Assembly (NCBI GenBank): GCA_027038275.1
Contig: JALVXC010000104.1
Span: 1 to 38,994, forward strand
Length of the DNA: 38,994 nt
Reading direction: 5' to 3'
Origin: Campylobacteraceae bacterium
GTDB lineage: Bacteria; Campylobacterota; Campylobacteria; Campylobacterales; Sulfurovaceae
The translations under genes were made by a program, and so were the position numbers. This document shows positions 9,073-17,748 of the stretch, in pieces; within the stretch, counting starts at the first letter, position 1; each line of letters opens with the position of its first letter. Under the pieces are notes generated by a model. It saw only the letters and a program-made list of their open reading frames with translations, had not been told where the DNA came from and did no database searches.

Positions 9073-9651
9073 TTAAAAGTCTCCAGTTGCTGCACTATCC
9101 ATCATAGTGTACATAGTTTTACGAACATGTTGAGCCATATCCATCATATCTTTAGGTAGAGGCTTTCCACCATATAACATAAGCTCCATAGCCATTGTCT
9201 CAAGCCATAAGTTACCCTCATCATCTTCAACAATCATAACTCTACATGGCATAAATGCACCATACTCTTTTGAGTAGTTTATAAACTTTTTAGCAATACC
9301 AGGACTACAGTAAGATAAGATTCTTATGTATCTATCATCTTTTTTACCTGTCTCTTTAATTCTACTATTTATGTTCATTTTAGAGTCACCAACAACTAAA
9401 AAGTTATTCTCCTCAGCAATACTATTCATAGTCTCAACAATATCTTCTGGAGATATTCCATCTTTAACTTTAACCTTTCTTGTCATAGCAGCAGCAGAGT
9501 TACCTGTATCTAAGACACCATTAAACATATCCATATAGTAACCCATAGCATCTGGATGAAGAGAGCCAACCTTTGACCCAACAGTTAAATAACCAACTAT
9601 AGCACCAACAACCGTGATACCACCTATAATACTTAAAATCTTTTTAAGCAT
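9073..9651 (-). CDS. DUF302 domain protein, membrane-anchored
   Basis: DUF302-like pattern (YIRILSYCSPGIAKKFINYSKEYGAFMPCRVMIVEDDEGNLWLETMAMELML) with N-terminal TM. Confidence 0.75.
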   Translation of the reverse strand: MLKKILSIIGGITVVGAIVGYLTVGSKVGSLHPDAMGYYMDMFNGVLDTGNSAAAMTRKVKVKDGISPEDIVETMNSIAEENNFLVVGDSKMNINSRIKETGKKDDRYIRILSYCSPGIAKKFINYSKEYGAFMPCRVMIVEDDEGNLWLETMAMELMLYGGKPLPKDMMDMAQHVRKTMYTMMDSAATGDF

Positions 9652-9684
9652 AAAAACTCCTTCTATAATTTTAATTTATAATAT

Positions 9685-9720
9685 AGTATCTTATCTTTAA
9701 ATATATTAAAATAAGATACT
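9685..9720. repeat. inverted repeat between MBL and DUF302 genes
   Basis: AGTATCTTAT ... ATAAGATACT, 10-bp perfect arms, 16-nt loop. Confidence 0.6.
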
Positions 9721-9752
9721 CTATTGATGTAAAATACCAATATGGTATCTTT

Positions 9753-10712
9753 CTACTCATCTAAAGCATCAAGTTCCTCAAGCACTTTTTGAAGATGTTT
9801 ACCCATCTGATGGTCAAAAGCATCCCATTTTTGGAAATCTTTCATTTTCTCAACAACTTTTGGTTTAATTTCATAAGCTTCAATATCTTCGTCCAATGCC
9901 TCTTTAGCCCCCTCTTTTAGAAGTTTCATATATTTTATATATGGGTCAAGAGTCTCATGCATCTTTCCTGGAGCACCATGTCCTGGAACATATAGATTAA
10001 GCTCTGGAGCTTTTTCTACATCTTCAAGAAGTTTAATATTTCCTAAAATACTAGATGATGCATCAAAGCCACCTAAACGACTCTTCATTAAGTTGTCACC
10101 TAAAAATAGAGTCTTTGTATTAGCATGAATAATCATAATATCAGTATCAGTATGGGCTCTTTTGGGGTGGTGAATATAGAAAGTCTGCCCATCAATCTCT
10201 ATCTTATCTCCATTCTTCATATATAATGTAGGGTATGCAAACTCTTTTGTACCTTTTAGATTGTGAGATAATCTATCTAATATTCCGTACCACTTCTCGG
10301 CCTCTCCAGCTTTTGATACCTCTACCATATGTTTTAGAGCATAGATTTTAACATTTGGGTACTTCTCAACTACTGCTTTGTTTGCAAACCAGTGGTCACC
10401 ATGTTTATGTGTATCTAAAATAGCAATAATCGGCTTTTTACTAACCTTTTCAACCTCTGCTAAAATCTTCTTACCAACATTATAGTTTCCACCTGGGTCA
10501 ATCATAATCAATCCATGTTCTGCCTCTATAATTGCGGGGTTGTTCATAAAACCTTCATTCTCTACATTTGGCTCCATTGGAGGTCCAGGTAAAATGTATA
10601 GATTGTCAGCAAATTTTTTAAACTCAAAATTTCCTAGTTTACCTAAAGTAAACGCATTTGCAGAGATGCTTAAAGCACCTACAACAGCTAGTGATAACAG
10701 TGTTTTTTTCAT
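9753..10712 (-). CDS. periplasmic MBL-fold metallohydrolase (SoxH-like)
   Basis: Signal peptide; HxHxDH motif HKHGDHW; PGHGAPG. Confidence 0.85.
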   Translation of the reverse strand: MKKTLLSLAVVGALSISANAFTLGKLGNFEFKKFADNLYILPGPPMEPNVENEGFMNNPAIIEAEHGLIMIDPGGNYNVGKKILAEVEKVSKKPIIAILDTHKHGDHWFANKAVVEKYPNVKIYALKHMVEVSKAGEAEKWYGILDRLSHNLKGTKEFAYPTLYMKNGDKIEIDGQTFYIHHPKRAHTDTDIMIIHANTKTLFLGDNLMKSRLGGFDASSSILGNIKLLEDVEKAPELNLYVPGHGAPGKMHETLDPYIKYMKLLKEGAKEALDEDIEAYEIKPKVVEKMKDFQKWDAFDHQMGKHLQKVLEELDALDE

Positions 10713-10721
10713 TGTTTCTCC

Positions 10722-11192
10722 TTAATTTTTGATAAGATAGACCCTATCTTTTCGTTTTATCTCTCCTGCTTTAATGACTTTGGCAAAGATACCTCTGTCA
10801 TCTTTTAGCAGTTTTGGTAACTTACTATCAATTTTGGTTAAACTTTTACAGAGTGTACAGTGTTGACTTATCTCTAAGAGAGCTTCACCTATTTGAATTT
10901 GTGTTCCAGATTTTAGTCTATATGGATTGTAGTCAATTAAGATGTTTTCACCTAACTCTCCATATTTTAACTCTATATCTCTACTTTGAGCTAGTCTGTA
11001 GCTATCTATTGAGCTAAGTAGAACAGACCTATCAATATCTTTAGCATAGAATTTATCGTTAAGTACACCTTTTGTATCTAAGAGCATTCTATCTACACTC
11101 TTTTTTGAGACAAATAGCTCTAAAATTTCTCCAATGGAGTCTACACTATTCATCTTCTTCAAACTCCTCAAAAGTTTTATCTCTATAAGCAC
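10722..11192 (-). CDS. MOSC domain protein
   Basis: GELGENILIDYNPYRLKSGTQIQIGEALLEISQHCTLCKSLTKI and DDRGIFAKVIKAGEIKRKDRVY. Confidence 0.75.
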   Translation of the reverse strand: MLIEIKLLRSLKKMNSVDSIGEILELFVSKKSVDRMLLDTKGVLNDKFYAKDIDRSVLLSSIDSYRLAQSRDIELKYGELGENILIDYNPYRLKSGTQIQIGEALLEISQHCTLCKSLTKIDSKLPKLLKDDRGIFAKVIKAGEIKRKDRVYLIKN

Positions 11193-11619
11193 CTGTAGAT
11201 ATATATAAGAGAGTGTCTTTTATGACTTTTCTATTTCTATATCCAACTATATTATAGATTGCATTTTGATTTTTATCTATAAATATAGTTGTAGGAAAGA
11301 GGTCAATACCTACATCTTTTGTAAACGCTCTATTGCTCTGCTCTTTACCTTTATATAAGATAGTCTCGTCATCATCTCTATTTATATCTAAAAAGATAAA
11401 TTTACTATCTAATATATTTGAGATATTTTTATCTTCAAGCTCAAAAATCATCTTTTCACAAAAACCACAGCCATCTTTATGAAAAAAGAGGATTATTGGC
11501 TTGTTGTTCTCTTTGCTAAATATCTCATCAAGATTTATATCTGCACCAATAGAGAGGCTAAATATAGATATAAGCAGAATAGATACTTTTTTTATAAACT
11601 TCATACTCATATCCATCAT
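11146..11619 (-). CDS. soxW: SoxW-like periplasmic thioredoxin
   Basis: Signal peptide; CGFC active site (FFHKDGCGFCEKM); cis-Pro region FPTTIFIDKN; within the sox locus. Confidence 0.75.
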   Translation of the reverse strand: MMDMSMKFIKKVSILLISIFSLSIGADINLDEIFSKENNKPIILFFHKDGCGFCEKMIFELEDKNISNILDSKFIFLDINRDDDETILYKGKEQSNRAFTKDVGIDLFPTTIFIDKNQNAIYNIVGYRNRKVIKDTLLYISTGAYRDKTFEEFEEDE

Positions 11620-11629
11620 AATAGCTTTT

Positions 11630-12766
11630 CTACTCGTCGTCTAACATCTCAAGTTCGTCAAATGCATATCCTACATTTTGAGCATTTAAGATGTCATACA
11701 TAGCCTTATCTTTAAACTCTGGAAGAGTAACTTTTTCAGTAATCTCTGTTGAATCAACATCATTATCTAATGCTTTAAGGATTCTCTCTTTTAGGAGTTT
11801 AAAGTATAATCTTGCCTCATCTACAGCATTTTTACCTGTTATTAATCCGTGACCTGGAACTAAGACTTTCCAATCAAGCTTGTCTATCATATCAATAGCC
11901 TTAATCTGTCCCATAACAGAGCCATCTCTATTTGATGTAATTCTTCCATTCATAACAAGGTCACCAGCAAATAGAACCTTCTCTTTTGGCATATATACAA
12001 AAATATCATCAATCGTGTGTGCCTTTACAGCCATAGGAATAATCTTAAACTCTTTACCACCAAATGAGATTGTAAATGGTTTTTTCGGTGTTTTATCGAG
12101 TTTAATAATGTGTGTTCCCTCAATTGCATTTTTAGGTAATACATTATACATTCTTGTCTTATCACCCTCTTTATAGTTGGTGTTAATTGTCTCTGGACCA
12201 ATTAGAGTAGCATTAAACTCTTTTTTATAAAAATCATTTCCTAACCAGTGGTCATCGTGATTATGAGAGTTAACAACATACTTAACAGGAAGGTTGGCAA
12301 TTTTTTTCATCGCTGAGTATGCCTGTTTTGCAAACTGATATGATGGACCTGTATCCATTACAAAATAACCATCATTAGTCTTTACATAACAGTTATTTGC
12401 CATATTCCCAGCATTCTCTTTAGTTGGTTTATCTAATGCACCAAAGAAACACCATACATTATCTGCTACTTTTTTAGGTTTTAACTTATAGTCAAATGGA
12501 GCATTACTACTGTTTTTATCTACAGATTTGCTACTACCTAAAGAGGCTTTTATAATATCTCCCACACTCTTATCTTCTCCAATAGAGCTAACTTTTGTAT
12601 CTATTTTTACACTCTCTTTTGAAGCTTTTGTGGAGGTGTTCTTAGCAACAGCTTCAACTTTCTTTAGTGTAGAGTTTAAGATTTGAGGAACACTCTTCTC
12701 CTCATTTGCAGATACTACAGTTAACAAAGAAGCTGTTACTATAGATATTAGAACCGTTTTTTTCAT
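11630..12766 (-). CDS. periplasmic MBL-fold metallohydrolase (SoxH-like)
   Basis: Signal peptide; HNHDDHWLGNDFY; FAGDLVMNGR; VPGHG. Confidence 0.85.
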   Translation of the reverse strand: MKKTVLISIVTASLLTVVSANEEKSVPQILNSTLKKVEAVAKNTSTKASKESVKIDTKVSSIGEDKSVGDIIKASLGSSKSVDKNSSNAPFDYKLKPKKVADNVWCFFGALDKPTKENAGNMANNCYVKTNDGYFVMDTGPSYQFAKQAYSAMKKIANLPVKYVVNSHNHDDHWLGNDFYKKEFNATLIGPETINTNYKEGDKTRMYNVLPKNAIEGTHIIKLDKTPKKPFTISFGGKEFKIIPMAVKAHTIDDIFVYMPKEKVLFAGDLVMNGRITSNRDGSVMGQIKAIDMIDKLDWKVLVPGHGLITGKNAVDEARLYFKLLKERILKALDNDVDSTEITEKVTLPEFKDKAMYDILNAQNVGYAFDELEMLDDE

Positions 12767-12809
12767 CTATTTTCTCCTGTTTTTATTTGATTGAAATTTA
12801 TAACCTACT

Positions 12810-12835
12810 CTTATTGTGTTTCCAAACACAATAAG
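12810..12835. repeat. perfect inverted repeat between soxZ and MBL gene
   Basis: CTTATTGTGTTT-CC-AAACACAATAAG, 12-bp stem. Confidence 0.7.
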
Positions 12836-12842
12836 ACTAAGC

Positions 12843-12867
12843 AATATCCCCCCATAGAGGGGGTATT
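12843..12867. repeat. second hairpin directly downstream of soxZ
   Basis: AATATCCCCC-CATAG-AGGGGGTATT stem just beyond the soxZ stop. Confidence 0.65.
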
Positions 12868-12871
12868 GAAA

Positions 12872-13162
12872 TTACTTAATTTTTACTTTTTTGGTTTTTG
12901 TGTTACCTTTAAGGTCAGTCCAAGTAACTTCTAATTCACCACCTTTAGCACCCTTAAATTTAAATTTATATAGAGGGTTTTTAGACATAAATCCACTTCC
13001 ATTCATCTCATAAACTACTTTATCACCAACTTTAGCAATAACAGTTGTAATAAAGTTAGCCTCTTTAGATTTTTTCTTAGCCTCTTCTGGTCCAATGTTT
13101 TGGTGTTTTGCTAATACTTTAACTTTTACAATTCCATCTTTTTCTTTTGCTTTAACTTTCAT
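12872..13162 (-). CDS. soxZ: thiosulfate oxidation carrier complex protein SoxZ
   Basis: MKVKAKEKDGIVKVKVLAKHQNIGPEEAKKK...ITTVIAKVGDKVVYEMNGSGFMSKNPLYKFKFKGAKGGELEVTWTD. Confidence 0.93.
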   Translation of the reverse strand: MKVKAKEKDGIVKVKVLAKHQNIGPEEAKKKSKEANFITTVIAKVGDKVVYEMNGSGFMSKNPLYKFKFKGAKGGELEVTWTDLKGNTKTKKVKIK

Positions 13163-13233
13163 CTTTTTCCTTTCAATTTAATGCTTGATTTTAATTACTT
13201 TTTATCTACAAATATCTGCGAAGGTGAACTAAA

Positions 13234-13683
13234 TCAACCTCCACAACCACCTTTAGATACTTCAATTGGTAATACTTTAGAGTAGAATTTACCATCTTTA
13301 CCCTCTACAATAGCAGTAATCTTACCAGATTTTTTCATCTTCATAGTTACAGAGAAATCAATAATCCCACCCTCTGGAATAGTCCAAACAGCAACTAATG
13401 AACGAGGATTAGTATCTTGAAGTAGTGCTACAGACTTAGCATCAATATCAGATTTTACAACTACAGGAATCTTTCCACCATTTTCAGCAAGTTTTGGTGC
13501 TTTAATCTTTACACCCTTCTCTTCTGGTTTAATGTCCCCGTAAAGTGCTTTAATAGCATCTGCTGGAGTTGCTCCTTGCCATGCATCTGGCTTCTCTTTT
13601 CTAAAGTCGATTGCATTAAGCTTTGTCATTGGTACTACAGCTAATGCAGCTAAACCTAAACCTAAAAATTTTCTTCTATCCAT
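13234..13683 (-). CDS. soxY: thiosulfate oxidation carrier protein SoxY
   Basis: Tat-like N-terminus MDRRKFLGLG; C-terminal sulfur-carrier GGCGG. Confidence 0.93.
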   Translation of the reverse strand: MDRRKFLGLGLAALAVVPMTKLNAIDFRKEKPDAWQGATPADAIKALYGDIKPEEKGVKIKAPKLAENGGKIPVVVKSDIDAKSVALLQDTNPRSLVAVWTIPEGGIIDFSVTMKMKKSGKITAIVEGKDGKFYSKVLPIEVSKGGCGG

Positions 13684-13837
13684 CTAATTTCCTTTCAGTG
13701 TGATGTGAATGTGTGAAATCTCAATATGTGTTAAGCTGATAATTAAGAGTCTTGGTTTCGATTTCAAAAACCACTCTATCAAAACTTAACACGGTTTATA
13801 TTAAGTTTCTTTATAAAAAGAGACTTAATAAACTTGA

Positions 13838-13869
13838 GTTCACAAACAGTATATTTTAAAATTGTGAAC
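13838..13869. promoter_or_regulatory. inverted repeat in soxD-soxY intergenic region
   Basis: GTTCACAA (13838-13845) and TTGTGAAC (13862-13869), perfect 8-bp arms. Confidence 0.4.
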
Positions 13870-13888
13870 TAATTGTGAAACCTAAAGT

Positions 13889-14995
13889 CTATTTGCTTTT
13901 GGAGTACATATATTCGATAATCTGTTTCAATTTCTCATCGCTATATGAACTACCACCTCTTGGAGGCATAGCACCAGTCCCTTTAATAGCAGTTGCTAGA
14001 ACTTTGTCAATACCTTTTTTCATAACTTTAGCCCAAGCCTCTTTATTTCCAACATCAGGAGCTCCCATTTTGTCGTTTCCATGACATACAGCACAACTCT
14101 TTTCGTACTCCTCTTGACCAGGTTTTACAGAGTTGTCTTTTTTCTTAGGTAAATCTTTAACTTCTGCAAATGGAGGAGTAACATCGGTTCTTGGGTCTTT
14201 TACAACGACTAGTTTTGCACCATCGTCTTTGCAATCTTTCATACATCTAACGCCAACTGCACCTATGTTTTTACCATCAGAGAGAAATGCTTTTACATTT
14301 TTAACACCATTAGGTCCATCTATATTAGGAATAAACCCTTTCTCATTTGGCATTTTGATTTTTAAGAAGTTTTCATTGCTTAAGACTGTATCATCATCCA
14401 TATCTTTGCCATCTAGTTGTATCTCATTGGTAGCAAGAAGATAGGCTGTAATTGCATAGGTCTCATCCCAAGTTAAACTCTTAGGGTGAGCATAAGGCAT
14501 TGCATCATGAATATACCAAAGAAGTGTACTAGCTTTTGGCCAGTATGTCCCAATAGTTCTCTTTGGAGCATCTGTTTTACCTGGAGTTCTTTGATTTGTT
14601 AGAGAGGCTATATCTCCACCTGTAAGAGTTGGATAACCAAGTCCACCTGCACCAAAGTCACCATGACATACAGCACACTGCTCCTCAAATAGCTCATCAC
14701 CCTCTCCAACAGTTCCTTTACCCTTAGGTAGTCCTGTTCCATCTGGCATAATGTCAGTATTCCAAGCTTTAAGCTCATTTGGTGTTGCTTTTCTACCAAA
14801 ACTAATAGGAGGTACTTTTTGGTCATTGTATCTATATGCAGTATATACACCATCTTTTCTTGGATATGTCATACCACCATCAACAGCATCTTTTTTACCA
14901 TCAAAAGCAAAAGCTGAAATTGAAGTTAACACTAAAGTTGCTACACCTACAGAAATAGTCTTATGAACGCATTTGAGCATTATGCACCTCCCCAT
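13889..14995 (-). CDS. soxD: c-type cytochrome SoxD, sulfane dehydrogenase subunit
   Basis: Two CxxCH sites (CAVCHGDFGAGGLGYPTL and CAVCHGNDKMGAPDVGN); overlaps soxC; true start probably the MLKCVHK Met near 14980. Confidence 0.85.
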   Translation of the reverse strand: MGRCIMLKCVHKTISVGVATLVLTSISAFAFDGKKDAVDGGMTYPRKDGVYTAYRYNDQKVPPISFGRKATPNELKAWNTDIMPDGTGLPKGKGTVGEGDELFEEQCAVCHGDFGAGGLGYPTLTGGDIASLTNQRTPGKTDAPKRTIGTYWPKASTLLWYIHDAMPYAHPKSLTWDETYAITAYLLATNEIQLDGKDMDDDTVLSNENFLKIKMPNEKGFIPNIDGPNGVKNVKAFLSDGKNIGAVGVRCMKDCKDDGAKLVVVKDPRTDVTPPFAEVKDLPKKKDNSVKPGQEEYEKSCAVCHGNDKMGAPDVGNKEAWAKVMKKGIDKVLATAIKGTGAMPPRGGSSYSDEKLKQIIEYMYSKSK

Positions 14996-16295
14996 TTGCT
15001 TTTACATACCAAGTGTTGATTGAGTTTCTATGGTAGACACCCTCTACACCCATTATTTTTTTCTCTTGATTTACTGTTGGTTGAGTATCACCAGAGTCAT
15101 CAGTAGCTCTACTCTCTAACATTAGCTCTTTACCTTCATATTTATATATATAGCTAAATCTTGTCCAGGCTTTTGGAAGAACTAGCCCTTTAAGTTTAGC
15201 CTCAACCCAGTTTTTACCACCATCAAATGAGATATCAACATGAGTAATAGTACCTTTTCCACTCCATGCAAGACCCTCAATCTCAACTATATCGCCTTTT
15301 TTAAGGTCAGTCCATGGCTTTTCAGGACAAGGAGATGTAATAATAGAGTTAACTTCAAGAGGATAGAAGTGCTGAATAGCTTTACCTGTTGGTAGAAGAG
15401 TTGTATATTTAGATGTCTCCTCTTTACAGTACCAAGGCTTATCGCCAAACTCTAATCGCTTAAGCCACTTAACACATAAGTTTGCTTCCCAACCTGGAAG
15501 AAGAAGTCTAACTGGATAACCTTGCTCTTCTCGTAATGCTTCACCATTCATAGCATATACAATCATAGCATCGTCCATAACCTTCTCTACAGGAACAGTT
15601 CTACTCATAGATGAACCATCTCCACCTTCTGCTAACATCCATAGAGCTTTAGGGTCAACTCCTACATCTTCAAGAATAGTTTTGAGTCTAACACCTGTCC
15701 ACTCTGTACAGCTCATCATACCCTTTACAAATTGAAGTGAGTCAAATTGAGGTGTTTTCCACTCAGCTGCACCATTAGAAGGACACTCTAAAAAGTGAAT
15801 TACACTCTCACTTGGGTATCTTTTAATCTCATCCATAGTCAATACTATAGGCTTTTTGACCATACCATGTATCATAAGTCTATGTTTATTGTAATCGATT
15901 CTTGCTACTCCATTATGAGTTCTTGTAAAGAAGAGACCATTTGGAGTGATGATACCTTTTAAATCCTGTAGTGGTGTTAAAGATACAGCAGCATGCATAT
16001 CTCCAGCACTAGATAGTAGAGGTGTTGTTCTTCTTACAACATTATGCTCATAAGGTGATGGCACACCATAAGGATTTTTATTTAGCTCATACCCTAATGA
16101 TGTTGCCCATGGTTGCTCTTCCATAATAAACTCATCATCTTTTCCCTCTGCCAAGAGTTTTACAGGTGAAAGTAGACTACTAGCAGCAACAGCACTAGCT
16201 GAGTATACAGCTGCTTTTCTAAAAAAATCTCTTCTACTAGATTTATTTGATACTAAACTAGAATCATTTGTAGAAGGTTTATCAATTTTTTTCAT
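14961..16295 (-). CDS. soxC: sulfane dehydrogenase molybdopterin subunit SoxC
   Basis: Tat signal SSRRDFFRKAA; FLECPSNGAAEW; sulfite-oxidase-family fold (LPGWEANLCVKWLKRLEF). Confidence 0.93.
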   Translation of the reverse strand: MKKIDKPSTNDSSLVSNKSSRRDFFRKAAVYSASAVAASSLLSPVKLLAEGKDDEFIMEEQPWATSLGYELNKNPYGVPSPYEHNVVRRTTPLLSSAGDMHAAVSLTPLQDLKGIITPNGLFFTRTHNGVARIDYNKHRLMIHGMVKKPIVLTMDEIKRYPSESVIHFLECPSNGAAEWKTPQFDSLQFVKGMMSCTEWTGVRLKTILEDVGVDPKALWMLAEGGDGSSMSRTVPVEKVMDDAMIVYAMNGEALREEQGYPVRLLLPGWEANLCVKWLKRLEFGDKPWYCKEETSKYTTLLPTGKAIQHFYPLEVNSIITSPCPEKPWTDLKKGDIVEIEGLAWSGKGTITHVDISFDGGKNWVEAKLKGLVLPKAWTRFSYIYKYEGKELMLESRATDDSGDTQPTVNQEKKIMGVEGVYHRNSINTWYVKANGEVHNAQMRS

Positions 16296-16315
16296 TTGTC
16301 CTCCTTTTTAAATTT

Positions 16316-16332
16316 GGTATTTTACGAATACC
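16316..16332 (-). promoter_or_regulatory. palindrome in the 5' leader/promoter of soxC
   Basis: GGTATT-TTACG-AATACC about 20 nt upstream of the soxC ATG. Confidence 0.35.
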
Positions 16333-16620
16333 GTCGGAACAAATGGATTGTATTGTAATAATATTTAAAATGTCAAGAGAAATATACTATATAATTAAAT
16401 ATAAATAAAAATAATATATATAATATAGTAATATATCTATAAGATGAACTTTATATTATTATAAGTTTATCTACAAATATGGCTTTAAAAGCCCATAAAA
16501 TAACCTTTTATTAAAAGAAAATTAGTCAGTGTATAAATTATTTTTATTTATTTAATGAATTATTTTGATAGATGATATGTGTATAAAAGGAACATATTGT
16601 AGAGTATATTTTGGTGTTAC

Positions 16621-16651
16621 ATAATAAATAGTAATCTTTACTATTTATTAT
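16621..16651 (-). terminator. perfect AT-rich hairpin after the 16657-17637 gene
   Basis: ATAATAAATAGTAA-TCT-TTACTATTTATTAT, 14-bp perfect stem. Confidence 0.5.
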
Positions 16652-16656
16652 TTTTA

Positions 16657-17637
16657 TTATTTATCTTTTTCTTTTCGTCTATTTTTAATATTTTCATACT
16701 TTTCATGTTCATCAATTTTTCTTAGACGTTGACGCTCTGTAAGTCGAAGTTTGTCTTTAAGTGCTTTCATTGCAGGTTTTCTATTTGGTGCAATTTTTTT
16801 ACATTTAAAGGAGACATCTGGAATATCACCATAGAAGATAATACGAATGCACTCATTTTTCCCATCATATACAACATTTTGCATTTGAGAGTAGTAGTAC
16901 TCATTACACTCACCAGCTTTCCCTTTAGATTCAGCACATTTCTTTTTTTCAGGTTCTAGTTTAGGATTAAGAAGATTAAAGGTTTCTGCTCCTTTACAGA
17001 TACTAAAATACTCTTGCGATAAGACTAAAAACTCTAATTTTCTTGTTGCAAAAATAGGTTGTTTAGGAGGACGAGTCTCTAGGGGTGGAAATTGGATCTT
17101 TTTTACATCGGTAGGAAAGCTAAAAATCTGTGGTTGAGTATTAAATTCATCATCTTCATTTGCAAAGACTTGAATATTGTCTCCATCAAAGCTAATCTCT
17201 TTTTCAATTGCTGCTTGGACATTTGATTCAAACTCTTTTAGTCTTGCAGTCGCTTTTGGAACAAACTCTATATAACTTTTTCTTGCAAACATAATAAAAG
17301 CTATAGCAATAATAGTTAATATAGCACTAAATATAAGACTATATAGATTGTCAAGAGCTAGGCCTAAAGCTATAAAAAAGATTAAAAAAAGCATAATCCA
17401 AGAGGTACGCATATAGTCTGACCAAAAATAATCAGTCCAATTTCGTTTAAGTATCTGTAGGTGAACTTTTCTACAAGCAAGTTTATTGCTCATATTTGTT
17501 TTTCTTGCATCATATTTAGGACTTAATAAATGATTCACATAAAGAAGCCCTCCTATAAATGTTATAACAACTAAACCTAAAAGTATCAGAAGTACAATTG
17601 ATAGACTAAGATTAAAATTATCCATGACGATTCCCAA
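16657..17637 (-). CDS. conserved hypothetical membrane protein
   Basis: Long ORF with three N-terminal hydrophobic segments and charged C-terminal domain. Confidence 0.65.
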   Translation of the reverse strand: MGIVMDNFNLSLSIVLLILLGLVVITFIGGLLYVNHLLSPKYDARKTNMSNKLACRKVHLQILKRNWTDYFWSDYMRTSWIMLFLIFFIALGLALDNLYSLIFSAILTIIAIAFIMFARKSYIEFVPKATARLKEFESNVQAAIEKEISFDGDNIQVFANEDDEFNTQPQIFSFPTDVKKIQFPPLETRPPKQPIFATRKLEFLVLSQEYFSICKGAETFNLLNPKLEPEKKKCAESKGKAGECNEYYYSQMQNVVYDGKNECIRIIFYGDIPDVSFKCKKIAPNRKPAMKALKDKLRLTERQRLRKIDEHEKYENIKNRRKEKDK

Positions 17638-17748
17638 TTTTTTTGTTAACAGTATACCAAAAAAAGAATTAGCTCTATAAAAGATTGCTCTTTATCAAGA
17701 TATTTTGTTACAATGCTCAAAAAAATTATCTATTGGTGTACTAAATAT

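Noticed and set aside
14608-14853. 81-aa ORF on the same strand as soxD in another frame
   Set aside because: Lies entirely inside the well-supported soxD and shows no domain.
16330-16650. Long AT-rich intergenic region as a candidate small RNA or origin
   Set aside because: Only AT-richness and short hairpins are visible; no promoter/terminator pair or DnaA-box cluster could be supported.
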